The notes under the pieces: generated by a model
What the model was told of the DNA's origin: nothing
Databases searched by the model: none
What the model saw: only the letters and a program-made list of their open reading frames with translations
Program-made: the position numbers and the translations under genes
Origin: Hirudinaria manillensis
Lineage: Eukaryota; Annelida; Clitellata; Hirudinida; Hirudinidae
Assembly (NCBI GenBank): GCA_034509925.1
Contig: CM067533.1
Location: 5,710,535-5,774,534 of the forward strand
Length of the DNA: 64,000 nucleotides
Direction: 5' to 3'
Shown: in pieces, positions 44,945-58,219 of the stretch
Layout of the letters: each line of letters begins with the position of its first letter
Numbering within the stretch: position 1 is the first letter of the stretch

Positions 44945-45762
44945 GAGTGAGATGACAGTCTCGTGCCTTTATTTAACCTGTAAAATTTATTTTTCTGCTT
45001 ATTTGTCATTTCATGAGAAAATAAATGGACTTAAACAAGTTTATGACATAAGACGTTTTTGTTTTTGACTTGGGGGTTTACCTGAATAAAGGAGACGCGT
45101 TGAAAGAGGTGACTATAGTTAATGCAACCTCAATAAAACTGCCAGCTATTAAAGATTTACTTGTAATTTCGTTTTAGCTCTGACAAAAACGAGCATGACC
45201 CATTGTATAGAGGGGCCTTAGCCCAAGAATTAGATCTTCAATCAGTTTGACAGTGTTGGTTCACAAATTATTTGTTACTTAGAGTTTTGAATACCGAATG
45301 GAAATGCTTTTCTACGTCTTGATAGGATGCAAAGTCTGAGAAGCGCTAAGGTAGTGCTGAAATCGCCATAAGTATACTGACGTGTTATCAGACCACACGA
45401 AAGCATCGGTCCGAAAATCATCACAAAGGACAATTAATGCGGTAGCATATAGCGTGTTTTGCGTTGCACACTTTATTTTGGCGTGGCACATCTGTGTGTT
45501 CACATGAGGTTTTCTTACTTTTATATGACAGCCAATACTCTATTTGAAATTAATTATTCTGCTTGTTAAGGAAATATTTGAATTACAAGAAGTGTCTTTA
45601 TCAACAATGAGTCTTTGTCAACAATGAATCACCTGAGAATATTTTGGCGGAAAGACTGTTTGAATTTTTGTTTTTTACTTTCATTTACGGGGCGCCGTTC
45701 GTTGAGTCACTTATAATTCAAAAAGGAATATACTTGTTTAATATTTATAACTTTGTGTACGA
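44945..45762. other. Intergenic, CARNMT1 to PRC1
   Basis: Contains the CARNMT1 3' end and the PRC1 promoter. No additional gene was recognised. Confidence 0.6.
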
Positions 45763-48442
45763 ATGACGATGGATATCTCATTTTCCTGTCATAAGATGCT
45801 TTTGTCCACACTTGAGGAACATTTGGTTAAAATCGAAATTCACTGCGCCGAGTTAGGTCTGCCATATTCAGAATTTGAAAAGTTAAGTGAAATATGGATT
45901 AGGAGGATTCTTCGAAAAACTCTTGACTTCGAAAAAGATATAGCTAATTACAAAGATAAAGTAAAAAATGAAATCCAAGAAAATGTTGAAAAAGTTAATG
46001 CTTACTGTGAGGAGCTTAACCTTGATGCGAAGTCTTACCTAGTAAGGATTTGGATTATGTTGTGCTTTTTAAGATTTGATATTACATTTTAAACTGTCTG
46101 TTTTTAAGATTAAACAGTCGGAATTGTTGAGGTCTTGACTTAATTAATAATTAATAATCTTTTTAAAATTAGCCTAGCAAACAGCCAAACAGTTATGATG
46201 CCTGGAAATTTTTGAACGAACAAGTTTTTGCTCTTGGTGAAAAAAAAAAGGTGAAGATATCATATTTATAGATGTTCGAGTGATTAATGTCCTAACTTTT
46301 TATTTTTATTTTGTAACAATATATTTATTGTATTTGTTTTCTTTATCATGATTATCAAATCACAACAGGCTATTGAATTAGAAGAATTTACTAAGCTCCA
46401 GAATCAATTCTTCAATCTACTTGATGTTTTAAAAAAGAAAGATTTGAATCAATCTGAAAAGTATATTACAGAATTCACAAGCAAAAACCATGGTGATTTT
46501 CCAATGGAACTTGTAAAAGCAAGCATTAAAAAGGTTTGCTAATGTTGTACATAAATACTTTTTCTTTGCCCAAAATTCTATAAAGATGTCACAGATAATA
46601 AAGTACTTAAAACATGAAATTTTTAGTTGGAAGACCTCAAGGAATTCAATAAAGAAAAGAGCACCAATCTCCTGACTTCCACAAAGCATATCATGTCAGT
46701 TCTCAGGATTCCAGTTGAGTCTGAACCTTTGATAAACATTGCTGATCCCAATGATCCCATCCTTTTCCAAATAGATACAGTGACCAAGGTTTGCATTTAT
46801 TAGGCAGTATCTTCTTTCTCATTTAGTTATGAAATCGCATTTAAATGTTTTTGCAATAGTTGCAGAAGAAACTTGATCATTATCTTGCATTGAGAAAGTC
46901 TCAAATCAAATTGTGTTTTGAGAATGTCAGGAAGGAAATTAAGGCTCTCTGGGAAACTTGCAATCTCAGTGAAGAATACAGAAATTCTTGCAAGACCATT
47001 TTTTCAGGTACCAATTTCATTTCATTGGTTCAACTTTAATGATGCTTATCCAGACATGGATATTCTTATTCATTAGTGTCTGATTATTAAATGTATTTAT
47101 ATTAAGTACATTAAGCATATGCTATATCATACTGGCACATCAGAGTTTAATCTCCGATTTGCAGCAGAAAACGAGACTGAAGAAGAACTCGGTGAGTTGG
47201 AAGAGTACTTGTTCAAACTGCAATCGATTGCCTCAAAACTTGTTTCAATTGACGAGAAAATCAAATCTCATTTGAATCAGTTTCAAGAATTGGAGGAAGT
47301 TGAAGTGAGTCGATTTTACCCTCTTTGACCATTTATAATATTCTTTACCATAATATAATATAATATAATACTAAAGTATTTCAATAATAACTTTATTTCC
47401 TTATTTTTTCAGGCAAGATCAAATGATCCAGATAAATTCTTGAACAGGGGTGGAAGGATGCTGAAAGATGAGGCTTTGAAGAAGAAACTCCTGTATAGTT
47501 TGCCAAAGGTGAACCAGTTTTTTTTTCAATTTCACCTCCTTATTCTAAAAATTAATTTAATATGATTAATTATTATCTGTTACCTGTTTATCCTGACCAG
47601 GCAGAGGCCGAAATCATCAAAGAAATTGAACTGATGAAGGAATCTGTGGATTTGAGTCTGAGATACGACCTCCTGTCCTTTTCGGATGATTGTGACAAGA
47701 GGTGGAAACATTATCACGATAAAAAGAGTTTAGAAGTTCAAACTCGGGTGATTATATTTTTCTTAATTTTGTTTTTATTTTCTTTCAATTAAATTTCTCA
47801 TTCAGATGAGATTTTGTTTGTTTGTTTTTTTTATTTCTAGCACAAGAATAAGATGGACACTCTGAACCAAGACTTGAGATATGGCAGTAAACCAGCCGCT
47901 GTTGCCAAAAGACATGTTGCAGGGCACGCTTCAAAAACAACAGACGACATTAAGAAGGTATTAATGCCAGTAATTTTTTTGATTATCCTTATTATTTTCT
48001 GGAACATCCCTCATTATTTGGCATCATTTGTTTGCAGAAAGTTGCACCTCTGAAATCTCAAAACCCCTCCAATTTTAAACTCAACATTCCTACAATGTAC
48101 GCCATAGACAGGAAATGTCCCGACGAAGTTTGCTTCTTTAAAGTTTTTTTAAATTCAAATGTTATTTTATCACTAATTTGTTCCTAATAAATTAACATAT
48201 TCTTCACTGAAGAGTTTGTACTCAACAATGTCATGTTTCACAAATGAAAGGAATCCTACTGATCAAGTTATGTCATCAACTCCTAAAGATGTGGGTTATT
48301 TTTGTGCTTGCAAATCATATTATATTATATCATTTTATATTATTTTGATAAATGCTAGATGCAAATCTCACATCCACCTTCTTTTTTTGTTTTCATGATT
48401 TTTCAGCACCCGGCAAAAAGATTTAAGTCTTCTGAAGATTAG
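45763..48442 (+). CDS. PRC1: PRC1/Ase1/MAP65-family antiparallel microtubule bundler
   Basis: Twelve exons: 45763-46041, 46173-46250, 46369-46533, 46627-46788, 46860-47007, 47165-47304, 47413-47508, 47601-47747, 47841-47957, 48038-48127, 48213-48290, 48407-48442, giving 511 residues with consistent phases. The alternative start is ATG two codons in. The protein is mostly coiled coil and spectrin-like, with short exons as in other PRC1 genes. The diagnostic microtubule-binding block is NDPDKFLNRGGRMLKDEALK, matching human SDPNRFTNRGGNLLKEEKQR, followed by LLYSLPKAEAEI. Upstream IWIRRILRKTLDFEKDI and the Leu/Glu-rich rod fit the dimerisation region. A basic, Ser/Thr-rich tail ends the protein; a Ser-Thr-Pro-Lys near its end could be a Cdk site. 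Family role: it dimerises, cross-links antiparallel microtubules in the central spindle, and recruits kinesin-4 and the cytokinesis machinery. It is shorter than human PRC1 (620). Confidence 0.92.
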
Positions 48443-50455
48443 CTCTCATTTTGCTTAATTTCTAAAGATTCAATGGACTTTCATTTCAATTTGTTGTATT
48501 TTAAAACGTTGTGCTGTATATAATTAATTTAAATGCTTTAAACCCTTTTTTTGCCAAGCTATTATTGTATCTGGTTCTAAACTAGAACTCCCATCTTAGA
48601 AAATATTAATACATTTAGCAGATAATTTTCATGCATTTTGCTCTTGATGAAGGGAGCATTTTAAAGTGTAATTAAATTTAAAATGAAATCTTTATTAAAC
48701 AGAAAAATCTTGTAATCTAATTATTTAAAACCTAATGTTTAAAATCCTATGTTAATTTATGCTCATTTACCTCATCACCAATTTATTATCCATAATTTTC
48801 TAATGACCAATTAGACCCGCATTCAATTGCAGTAAAAAAAGTTTGTTTGTGTATGAAGAGCCCTGATGGGAACGATGAAATTTCTAAAAAACAAATTCAT
48901 TCCATATTTTTGAAGAAATATTAAAAGTGCTCTTAACATTTCCAAACCTATGGGGTTAACGAGTATAAATTATAAATTAGTAATGCTGTTTTACTGCAAA
49001 TAAGATTAGACTTTTAAATACATTTTCTTATAATGAGACTTCATGGTTTAAGAGTATTTAATATAATTGAGTCAACACTGCTCCATCCAAGATGTCTCAA
49101 ACTTCTATATTCTGGCAATGTCGTAAACACCAATCAATGGGACAAATAAGTGGGAAATATTGCAGATAATAAAGTATTTTAAAAGAAACTAAACAGAAAA
49201 TAACGAAAGAAATTTGAATGATTTGTATGGTGTAACATCACTTCCTTCCACCATGGCAGTATTAAGTTCAAATCAATTTTATGACATGATTGGTGGCCTG
49301 ATTTTATTCCCATGGGAACTGAATAGTGCTTTGCTGGTGTATTTGGGTTTTGTACATTTTTTATGCACTAAATAACTTATTCCTAATTATCACTTCCCTT
49401 GTGATAACAGAAAATCATTTGAAAGCATACTCTCAATTCCAGTATTTGTAATATACATTATTTTATTTTTTTAAATATAATTTGATTCTGGCATCTAGGT
49501 GATGGAAACGTAGCAACTTTATCATCAGAATTAATAATAATGTTAAGAAGATGTTACTAGAGCGATGATGCTATTATAAAAGGGCTAAAGTCGAGCAAAG
49601 CTTTTAAATGCTGATTTTTTTTTGTGGAGCCGCATTGTTGACATCTGACGACTCGTTAAAAAATTGTGCCTGTTTGTGGTCACTTCTTGCTTGACAAAAC
49701 AAGTTTTTTGGAAACAGGGGATCAGTCACTTCACTTATTTTACCAGGGCACAGATGGAAAAACCATCATGAAATACAGCTCCCCTGTAGCTCACGCGCAC
49801 GGCGCTATATAAATGACATATTATTATCATTATTATTATTATTATTAGACGTTTATTTTCAAAAAAAAGTGTTTGTGGTCTAACAACTTTGAACGGCCTA
49901 CATGTCGACGGTCCTGCTAGAACTGAGTCCATCCCTCCGCTAAAATTAAATTTTCACGAGCTAAAACTTCATGTCGTCGTGTGTATTTTCTGCAGCGTGA
50001 AGATTTGGACATTTCCGCTTTCTCAGACGGAGCATCAGGTTACCAGAAGTCAAAAGAACCGTAGAAAAGTACCAGGCAATCTTGATCCATAATCACATTC
50101 TTATAGTCTCTGAACTATGTCGCAATATTCATTGTAATATTCAGAGTTTCTTAGTTTGTTGATTTGTTGACAATATCGTGGTTGCAATTTGCAACCATTT
50201 TCGAAAGCGGCAATTTTCATTTTCAGAGACTCGTTTACTAATGAAATCTGAAGAATAATGCTTAATGTACTACTTCGGGTTCAGAAAAAATCTGTTCTTT
50301 ATACCAGTAGAGCAACAATAGCAAAGCATGGAATGCTAAATACGAATGTTCCTACAATATTTAAATATTACAGTGATTGATTCAAAACTTTTATGTCACA
50401 GCAGTTAATTCAAGTTCAATGATTAGTGCAACAGAGCTGCGGTAAGAGTTGTCTG
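48443..50455. other. Intergenic 2 kb between convergent genes, with a dispersed repeat
   Basis: AT-rich sequence with no exon recognised. A repeat tail lies at about 49780-49848. The PRC1-like and TRPV-like genes end towards each other here. Confidence 0.6.
49780..49848 (+). repeat. Dispersed short repeat, 3' tail (copy 2)
   Basis: CTGTAGCTCACGCGCACGGC is followed by GCTATATAAATGACATATTA and (ATT)n. It matches copy 1 at 35345-35402. The 5' parts of the two copies could not be aligned, so only the tail is claimed. Confidence 0.6.
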
Positions 50456-53400
50456 TCACACCCATCTTTTGTCGCTATCGTCTTTTGTTCTCCGAACTTT
50501 ACTGACGGCGTTGTAAAACTTCTGAATGCAGACTTTATTTCTTAGTGCTCCTTCTTGTCGCCCGCTCTGACGATCGGCAATTAGCAGTTCAATGCTTCTG
50601 GAAACCTCGTGCAAGGAATCCTGAATGCGTTCGATGTTGCCTTCCAATCTTTGGAGCGATCTTTGCATTTCGTCGGTTTCCAAATAACTTTGTTGCTTCC
50701 TCTCGTCCTTCCCCTGTGCCACGTCCAACAGCCACCTTTCGAACTCCGCGTCGAATTCGATTCTATCTCTGCTCGTACACAGCGCCTTAAAAATTGGCCT
50801 AATCATGGGCAGGGCCTCCTCTAGCTGGAGTGCGAGCCTAAGACTTCCAACTCTCCAGGTGGAAGCTTCCTTTGATTGGATGCTCGTGTAGGTATCGGTC
50901 ATCATGGCAATCAAGAGGCTCATTAGGATAACGGTAGAGACGAGAACGTACAGCACGTAGATGGTCTTAATGAACGGCGGATGGCCTCCGTGCGATTCGT
51001 AATCTTTGTCGAACTCATCGCTGAAGATTGTTCCGAGGCCGAGCATCGTGTTGATCATGTTGAAAAGAGTGTTACCGAGAGAAGGACTGTATTTAACGAT
51101 GTCCGGATGGATTTGGAAGAGAGCGTTGAAAGCCATGCTGCAGCCGAGCAGGAAGATGACGTAAATTCCTATAAATCGAGTGATGTTACGAAGTATGATA
51201 TATTTCAGCATGATGGTGAAGACATGCAGACCTTCAATAGCTTTGGTGAAGTTTATCAAATAAATCCATCCGAATAGAAAAACTAAGGACACTATTATCA
51301 AATAAATGTTGTAAGGTGAATACGTTACAAAAGATACATACCATGCAATCGAAAATGCGCCGAACAATAGACTCAAGAGGTCGCCAAGATTTGAAACGAG
51401 AGCTACCACTAGGGACATTAAAATGCTCCAACATCGGCATTGTTCATCAAATGAAGGCTTTCTTGGCTTCCAGTTTTTGTAGTGCCAAATGCGAGAAAAT
51501 GCAAAAAAGAGTTCAAAAACAAGAACTAGAACTGGCCAAATTAGGAAGCAGCCGTACGAGCTTCTATAGCGAGATTTGTATTCGTAGGACATAAAAGTTG
51601 TTACGTAGAAATTGTCGCTTGTATTATTTGTTTGCGGATAAGCTATATCTTTGGGAAGGGCACCGTAAACCGGCATGACAAAAACGGTAAACAATATCAT
51701 ATAAGTTATGTGAATACATAAAAATACTACATAAATCCACTGGTAGTTTTTCCAATAATTGCAAACTATTTCATTTATTGGACTTATGTCTAAAATCCTT
51801 GAAGCCTGTATGTCATTGCTCAGCGAAACAATGATACTTAAATAAGACTGGTTCCTCGACTCCTTAACAAAATTTTCCAAATCCTGGACGGTACTGGCTC
51901 TCTTTCTCCATTTTGTTTTCGATCCTGGTACAATGTTGGTGACGTCGTAGAAGAGTTTGCCATTCCTCTTGAGTTTGTAAACGTTCGGAGTGTTGAGAAT
52001 CTCTTCTAGTAAGTACAAGGCACCTTCTTTTATGGCAAATTCGATAGAGTTTGACCCGTCATTGTTACGGGTATCGGCTGTGAGGGAAAGCATAGCTTGC
52101 CTCGTTTTCTCGAAGAAAAGATCGCTGCCCTCGGCTGGTAACTGCTGACTGCGACTCATGCACCACCATTTCGCAGCTCCACCGACAATGCATCGATACG
52201 TCTGCAAATACATCTGTGCCTTAGAGGGATCTAGCGACGATTCTTCTATCAAAATGTGTATGGCCGTATTTCCCCGCTCATTTTTCACCGAGAGATCGGC
52301 ACCGCATTCGATTAAAGTTGCCACGGCAGCGAAATCGCCAAGACGACTGCAAATGTGAAGGCAACTGTCACCGAATCCGTTCCCTTGGTTAATGTCGATC
52401 CCTATTTCTGGTTTGTTGAAGGTGCCGAGCATAGCTTCAAAGTTTGAGGCGACTCCGCTTCTTGCTGCGAGGTGAAGTGGAGAATCGCCATCGAGGTTCA
52501 CGAGTTTCGGATTGAGGCATGACAATTCGGCAATTATTTCAGGTCTGCCTTTTTTAGCTGCTAAGTGGAGAGCCGTGTTTCCAGAGTTATCGACCGCATC
52601 GACCAGCGACCAAGTGCTGGCCTTGATAATGTAAGACACCAACTTTCTCACGAGCTCCGCTTTTGCTACATCTGAATAAACAGCTTCGTGAAGAGGCGTC
52701 ATTCCTTGCTTGTTTTTCGAGTCGAGTTTGAACTTGGCAAGAAGAATTTCAACGGAAGTCAAGTGACCGTATTTGCACGCTATGTGCAGCGCGGTGTCCC
52801 CTTCGTCATTCACGTCATTGACAAACACCTCGGATAAAAAATCTTGCAAAACATCGACTTTGTCATCCCTGGCAGCAAGATGGAAAAATGTGTTTCCATT
52901 CAAATCCCTTGATTTTGGATCAACTCCTTGCTTTAATAAACACTTGAGTTTGTCCACACTGCCACTTAATGCAGCGATATGCAATGGAGATTTGCCTCTA
53001 GGAAAAACCACTGAATACGTTTCATCCTTTGGTTTTTTAGATTCCCTTTCCTTAACTTGCTTGTACATCTTAAGGACCACCGATAGAAAATCCTCACTCT
53101 GGTTGCTGAGAGTATAGTCCCAAATGCCGTGTCCGAATTTATTCTTCGCCTCGATGTCAGCCTTTCTTTCCATAAGGACCCTCATTGTTCTCACTTTGGC
53201 ACTTTTCGAAGCTAATAGGAGAGGAGTATTTCCGTTGGCATCGTTGATGTCAACTTGGATCTTTGCCACATCGATTAGTACTTGAACGACCTTGTAATGG
53301 CCCTCGGCCGCTGCCACATGAAGAGACGTCAAGCCATTACTGATAACCACATTCACCCGTGCGCCACTCTCGATCAACGTTTTGACAATTTCGTCATAAC

Positions 53401-54415
53401 CCAGAGCCGAGGCCAGGACTATAGGGAACAGAAAGCCGAGTTTCCGCTCTTGGTTGAGATTAACCCTGCCTTCCTGAATGAGGACCTCAACCAAAGATCT
53501 GAATCCATATCTAACTGCCCAGTAAAGAGGAGTGGAGCCTTTGTCATTCTCCAGATGAAGATCTGCGCCGTTTTTGATGAGGTAGCGAACTGTTTCTACG
53601 TGGTTCCCTCTGGAGGCCCACAAAACCGGAGTGTCCTTTTTATTGTTGACGACATTCACACTGACCCCGAACGATCTAAACAAATCGACCAAATTTGTGT
53701 GACCGTGCAACGCAGCCAGGTGCATGCACGAAAGATGCCTTGGTCTCTGGCCCTCCAATTCTGTCAGAACTTCTCTCTTCAAAAACTCCTCTTTTGAATC
53801 ATCATTCTTTATTTGGTTCAGTAAAAGCCTCGTCAGTTCGAAATTTTCTTTTTCTGCCAAAATGTGAAGGTTCGATTTTGAGGATGAAACACCTTTTGTT
53901 GTTGTGATGTAGTCCTCCATCAACAGGTCTTGCTCTCCGTTTTCGATTAAGTACTTGGCGATGACGTACCTCCGGTTTTCCAAAGCAAAATTCAGGACAG
54001 TCGACAGATTTTTGGGCGATTTCAATTCCCTAGAGCAGAACGATTTAGGATTAAACTTTTTCTTCAGTTGAATAAATTTCTCCAAGTCGTCATCATCAAT
54101 TGTCTCAAACAATTCTCTTCTTAGAGTTTCTGCATCACCACTTGAAGGGATGGTGGTAACCTTTGATGGCGGTGTTATCTGGAGGCTTCTCTCGTCATTC
54201 TGTTTCAGAAGTCTTTGCATTTCTTCTTGCTCCAACTCATCGTACTGTACAAAATTGTATAGGGTTAATGAATTAACTTGCATTAAGTGGATGCGAAAAT
54301 TAAATAGGAATCGTTAACCAGCTTTATTAAATATTACCTGACGTTTGCTTCGGACTTGCCAGAGTGCAATGAAGTCACCATCAATATTTGGATCAGAAGG
54401 ACTTCCGATATCCAT
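50456..54415 (-). CDS. TRPV-like cation channel with an extended ankyrin-repeat array
   Basis: Two exons: 54338-54415 (26 codons from the ATG) and 50456-54244, phase 0, for 1288 residues; the open frame beginning at 54283 starts inside the intron. After a short acidic N-terminus, residues of about 90-720 hold roughly 15-18 ankyrin repeats (for example GNTPLLLASKSAKVRTMRVL, GDTALHIACKYGHLTSVEIL). Six transmembrane segments follow: S1 at about 862-884, S6 at about 1117-1140. The S4-S5 part, IMLKYIILRNITRFIGIYVI, parallels TRPV MILRDLCRF. The pore has LGLGT where TRPVs have IGMGD. After S6, STWRVGSLRLALQLEEALP resembles the TRP-box region of TRPVs. A coiled C-terminus ends the protein. Vertebrate TRPVs have six ankyrin repeats and 730-870 residues, so this array is unusually long. 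Role inferred: plasma-membrane cation entry, sensory or osmotic. TRPA is less likely by S4-S6; the subfamily is uncertain. Confidence 0.88.
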
Positions 54416-55394
54416 ACTCGAGAAATTGTTTCACAAAAATATCCAAATCTAGCTTGGCACAGAAACTCTTCCACACTTTATTAAAGACTTAAAATTTAAT
54501 TTAATTTCATATCATTTTTAGAGTTAAATATTATCATTTAACAAATGCAACATCCTCATTGCACAATCAAAATTCTGAACTTTCCTTCCATTAGACCATG
54601 CTTAGTTCGATAACCGATCTAAATTTAGCCTTTTCAGAGCCGCCCAATGCCTCTAGAAAAAGGTTTGTTTTGGTTGTAACTATGCGACGCCCCTTGCTTT
54701 GAGGTGAAAGCAAGGTTTCTATTTCATGTTCCTTATCTTTGAAGAGTTCAATTTCCTTTGCAGTTTCCCCTTTCCTTATCTTTACCTTAGAGCATAAAAG
54801 CTCTTATTTTGGAATATTGTCTGGCTTTAAAACTGTCGCTCAGTACCTTCTCAAAAATTATATGATTCCTCATCTAAGTGTTTTGATTTAAATTTACGCA
54901 TCCATATGTAATCGGAGTGGCTGCCCTCTTTACCTCTATGCCCCTTTAAGCGCCTGATTTTTGATACAAAAAGCACAAAAATCATCATCAAAATTATAAA
55001 AATCGCCCCTACCTTGAGCAATTTTAATGTCCTGCCTGCAACATTTAGGTCGTTAAGGATTGTAACAACAGTCGCAATTAATTCTAAAAAAAAATTAAAA
55101 TTAAATTTTAGTCGAATTAATACTTCTGAAAGAGTAATTTTTTGTTTCTTAAATAAACACTTTGTCTAATTATATTTCCATATCTAGCAGACATTCTATA
55201 TTTTCTAAATTTGATCTTTCAAATCTATTACTTAGAATGAATACTGCTTGAGATTTGTTTTTATCAGCTAAAAAACACCTCTTCTATTTCAATAGGATTG
55301 ATCTGGTCAAATACTTTCACAAGCTAATCTTTATGTCATTTAAAATTGCACACCCCTGATTTGCCGTTCGGTGTTCCAAAAAAAGTGGGCGAAG
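54416..55394. other. Divergent promoter region of the TRPV-like gene (-) and TECR (+)
   Basis: About 1 kb of AT-rich sequence with no exon and no firm regulatory motif. Confidence 0.55.
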
Positions 55395-57752
55395 ATGGAG
55401 GTTCGGATTTTCTTGAAATTTTAAGTGAATTATTTTCAAAGCAAGAAGTAAAAATAATAGCCAGCTCATAATTCTTATGCATTTATGAATATCTTTAAGC
55501 TATCGATATTCATCTACGATAAATAATAAAATAGCTCAATAGAAAATCGCTTGCATAAAATGTTTTCTCATGAATCATTTTGCGAGATGTATTGAGTTTA
55601 GGATTGATTTATTTAAAGATTGAATTGGAGATTGTGGATGCTATTACTAGAAAACCCCTTGCAACATTGACCAATGTGAGTTTTTTGCATTTCAAAAGCT
55701 TAGTTTCAATTAAAAAGTTGAGTTTCAATTCAAAAAATCGTATAAATAAACCAACCTTAAAAATACAATATATAATATATTATATTTGTTGTATCAATAG
55801 CTTTCTGGATCATCAACAATCAGTGATGTGAAAAGAAGCTTTTACAATTCAAGTGAGTTTTATCTTTAATAGATTTTATTTTCAGAGTATTTAATCACCC
55901 ATTTCATTTTCAGAATCAAAATATTATGTTGAAAGGCAATCATACAAAGTGGATCCAAGTGAGATTAATTAATTTATTTATTTTTTCAATTAATTTGTGA
56001 CTAAGAATTTATATTCTAAATAAAGTCTAGAAATTTTTTCTCTTCTTTATATGCCATTGCTTGTAAACATTGCTATCAAACAGAGGGCAAGACTCTTCAG
56101 GATCAGGAAATATTAAAAAATATCGGCTTGGAAAAAGGAGGAAGATTGTACTTTAAAGACTTAGGACATCAAATTGGCTGGTCAACAGTAAGTAGTTATC
56201 TTGACTGGAACATTTAATGAGCAAGAATAATAATCATAATTATAATAAGCATAATTTACAATATTTTAGGTATTTTTAGCTGAATATGCAGGACCATTGT
56301 TTGTGTATCTTGCATTTTATTTGAGACCACAAATCATCTATGGAGAAGCTGCTGGGAATGCAAGAAGCCTTGCCACTCAGTAAATGAAAATCTATTTATG
56401 TTGTATTTATGTTGACACATAGTTATTAAATTGTATGTGCATGAAGAAATATGCTTTGTGGAATATGATACACAATAATGAAAAAGTTCAAATAAATCTT
56501 CCAGAATAGCATGTGCTTGCTGGGTCCTCCACTATGCAAAGAGGTTGCTGGAAACAATATTCGTTCATAGGTTTTCTCACGCCACAATGCCAATCCTGAA
56601 CCTCTTCAAGGTGATTGAAGCAGTTACTGTTACTATTATTAAATGCAAAATAATTAAGAAATTGTAGAATCAAATGGCCAATCAAAAATTCAAATTATTT
56701 GCAGAACTGCACCTATTATTGGGGGTTTACTGCTTTTGTTGCTTATTTCAACAACCATCCCCTGTACACACCACCAGGTATTTTGTTGAATATTAACCTT
56801 GGTGCATCATTATCATGCGTTCATGCTAATTATACTGTGTAAATTGTATTAATTATGTGTATAGTTAAACAGTATTTACATATTAATTTATCTACTACCA
56901 ACTTATTGATTCTTTTGAATAATTGAGTCCTTAACAATCTGAATTTCATTTGCAGTTTATGGAAACAATCAGCTATTTATTGGACTGGCAGGATTTCTTG
57001 TAAGTCCTTAATTTATTTTTTTATCATCATGTATTAAATATTATCTGTTTTCAATTGCATTGATAAATTCAATAAATTGGATTGATCAGAGCTGTTATAT
57101 GGTTTTAATTTAATTTTTTGGTCATCATCTATCCTTGCAAATAGTTTATGAGATCTATGACAATTAAATCAGCCCCATTGTTTGTCAATGTCCAATACAT
57201 ATTCATGAGGAACTACTTTAAATGTTGTCTTCTAAATTATTGCAACTGATTTGCAGATCTGTGAATATGGAAACTTTTCAATTCATGTTGCCCTCAGAAA
57301 CTTGAGACCAGAAGGTTAGCAGTTTAAAAATTTAACCAAGAAATAACAAAATTATTACATAAACCTGTTTCTACAATTTCAAGGAACAACAGAGAGGAAG
57401 ATTCCAAAATCAACTTCAAACCCTATGACCTTTCTCTTCAACTTTGTCTCCTGCCCCAATTATACTTATGAATTTGGGTCGTGGCTCTCCTTCAGCATCC
57501 TATCTCAGTCTTTGCCAGGTTGGAGCATTTTATCTTTTATGAACTAACGTGGCAATTGCTGTTTTTAGTAACAAGTTCAAAACAAATAATTTCTGATTAT
57601 GTGGAATTATTATTTTTTTCTTAGCTCTCATCTTCAGCTTGGTGGGTTTTGGACAAATGGCCATTTGGGCTCTCGGGAAGCACAAAAATTATAAGAAGGA
57701 ATTTTCCGATTATCCCCGCTCCAGGAAGGCCATCCTCCCGTTCCTTATTTGA
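55395..57752 (+). CDS. TECR: Very-long-chain trans-2,3-enoyl-CoA reductase
   Basis: Exons: 55619-55675, 55801-55852, 55914-55958, 56084-56187, 56270-56379, 56505-56610, 56705-56777, 56956-56999, 57257-57314, 57384-57518, 57625-57752 (TGA), all phase-consistent (303 codons). The first coding exon is uncertain; ATGGAG at 55395-55400 followed by GT would give a two-codon start and a total of about 305 residues (human 308). A ubiquitin-like N-terminus ([39 protein letters not shown]) precedes the steroid-5-alpha-reductase-type membrane domain: [81 protein letters not shown], and [14 protein letters not shown] near the end. It performs the last, NADPH-dependent step of the fatty-acid elongation cycle in the endoplasmic reticulum. 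An AATAAA lies at about 57852. Confidence 0.95.
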
Positions 57753-58219
57753 AGACAAAACATTACATTTCCAATTATTCCATGAATTTGCACTACAAAT
57801 TGTTCCTCTTATAGACCTTTTTAATGCAATGTAATTCATTGCAACAATTGAATAAAATAAGCCTGTTGGTTGTTTTTGACTAATAAACAACTGAAAGCCA
57901 TCTTTGTATTCATGAGATTGCATGGTTTGATGACATCTCAGACATAGAAAAACGCTGAACAAGTGTAAGTTGCAAGAGTGGTTGCATGATGTTTATATTT
58001 TTTTACATCAAAAGTAGACTTAATTTCAGCTTGGAAGAGATGAATTTCCTACTTTAAGAAATTTAAATTTCTTAAATGTATAGCCAGTACAAAACAACCA
58101 TGGTTCATATTATTAATTATTTTCAATTTGAATAACTAAAGTCAAAACCAAAAAAAAAAGGAGAAATATCCTAATAATTCTGATCGTGAGCACGTGCGGA
58201 CTCAACGGAGGTACTTCGA
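57753..58219. other. Intergenic, between convergent TECR and DNAJC21
   Basis: Shared 3' region of 467 bases; contains the TECR polyadenylation signal. Nothing else was recognised. Confidence 0.6.

Noticed and set aside
53282-53797. 171-residue plus-strand open frame and others within 50545-53907
   Set aside because: Antisense shadows of the TRPV-like coding exon.
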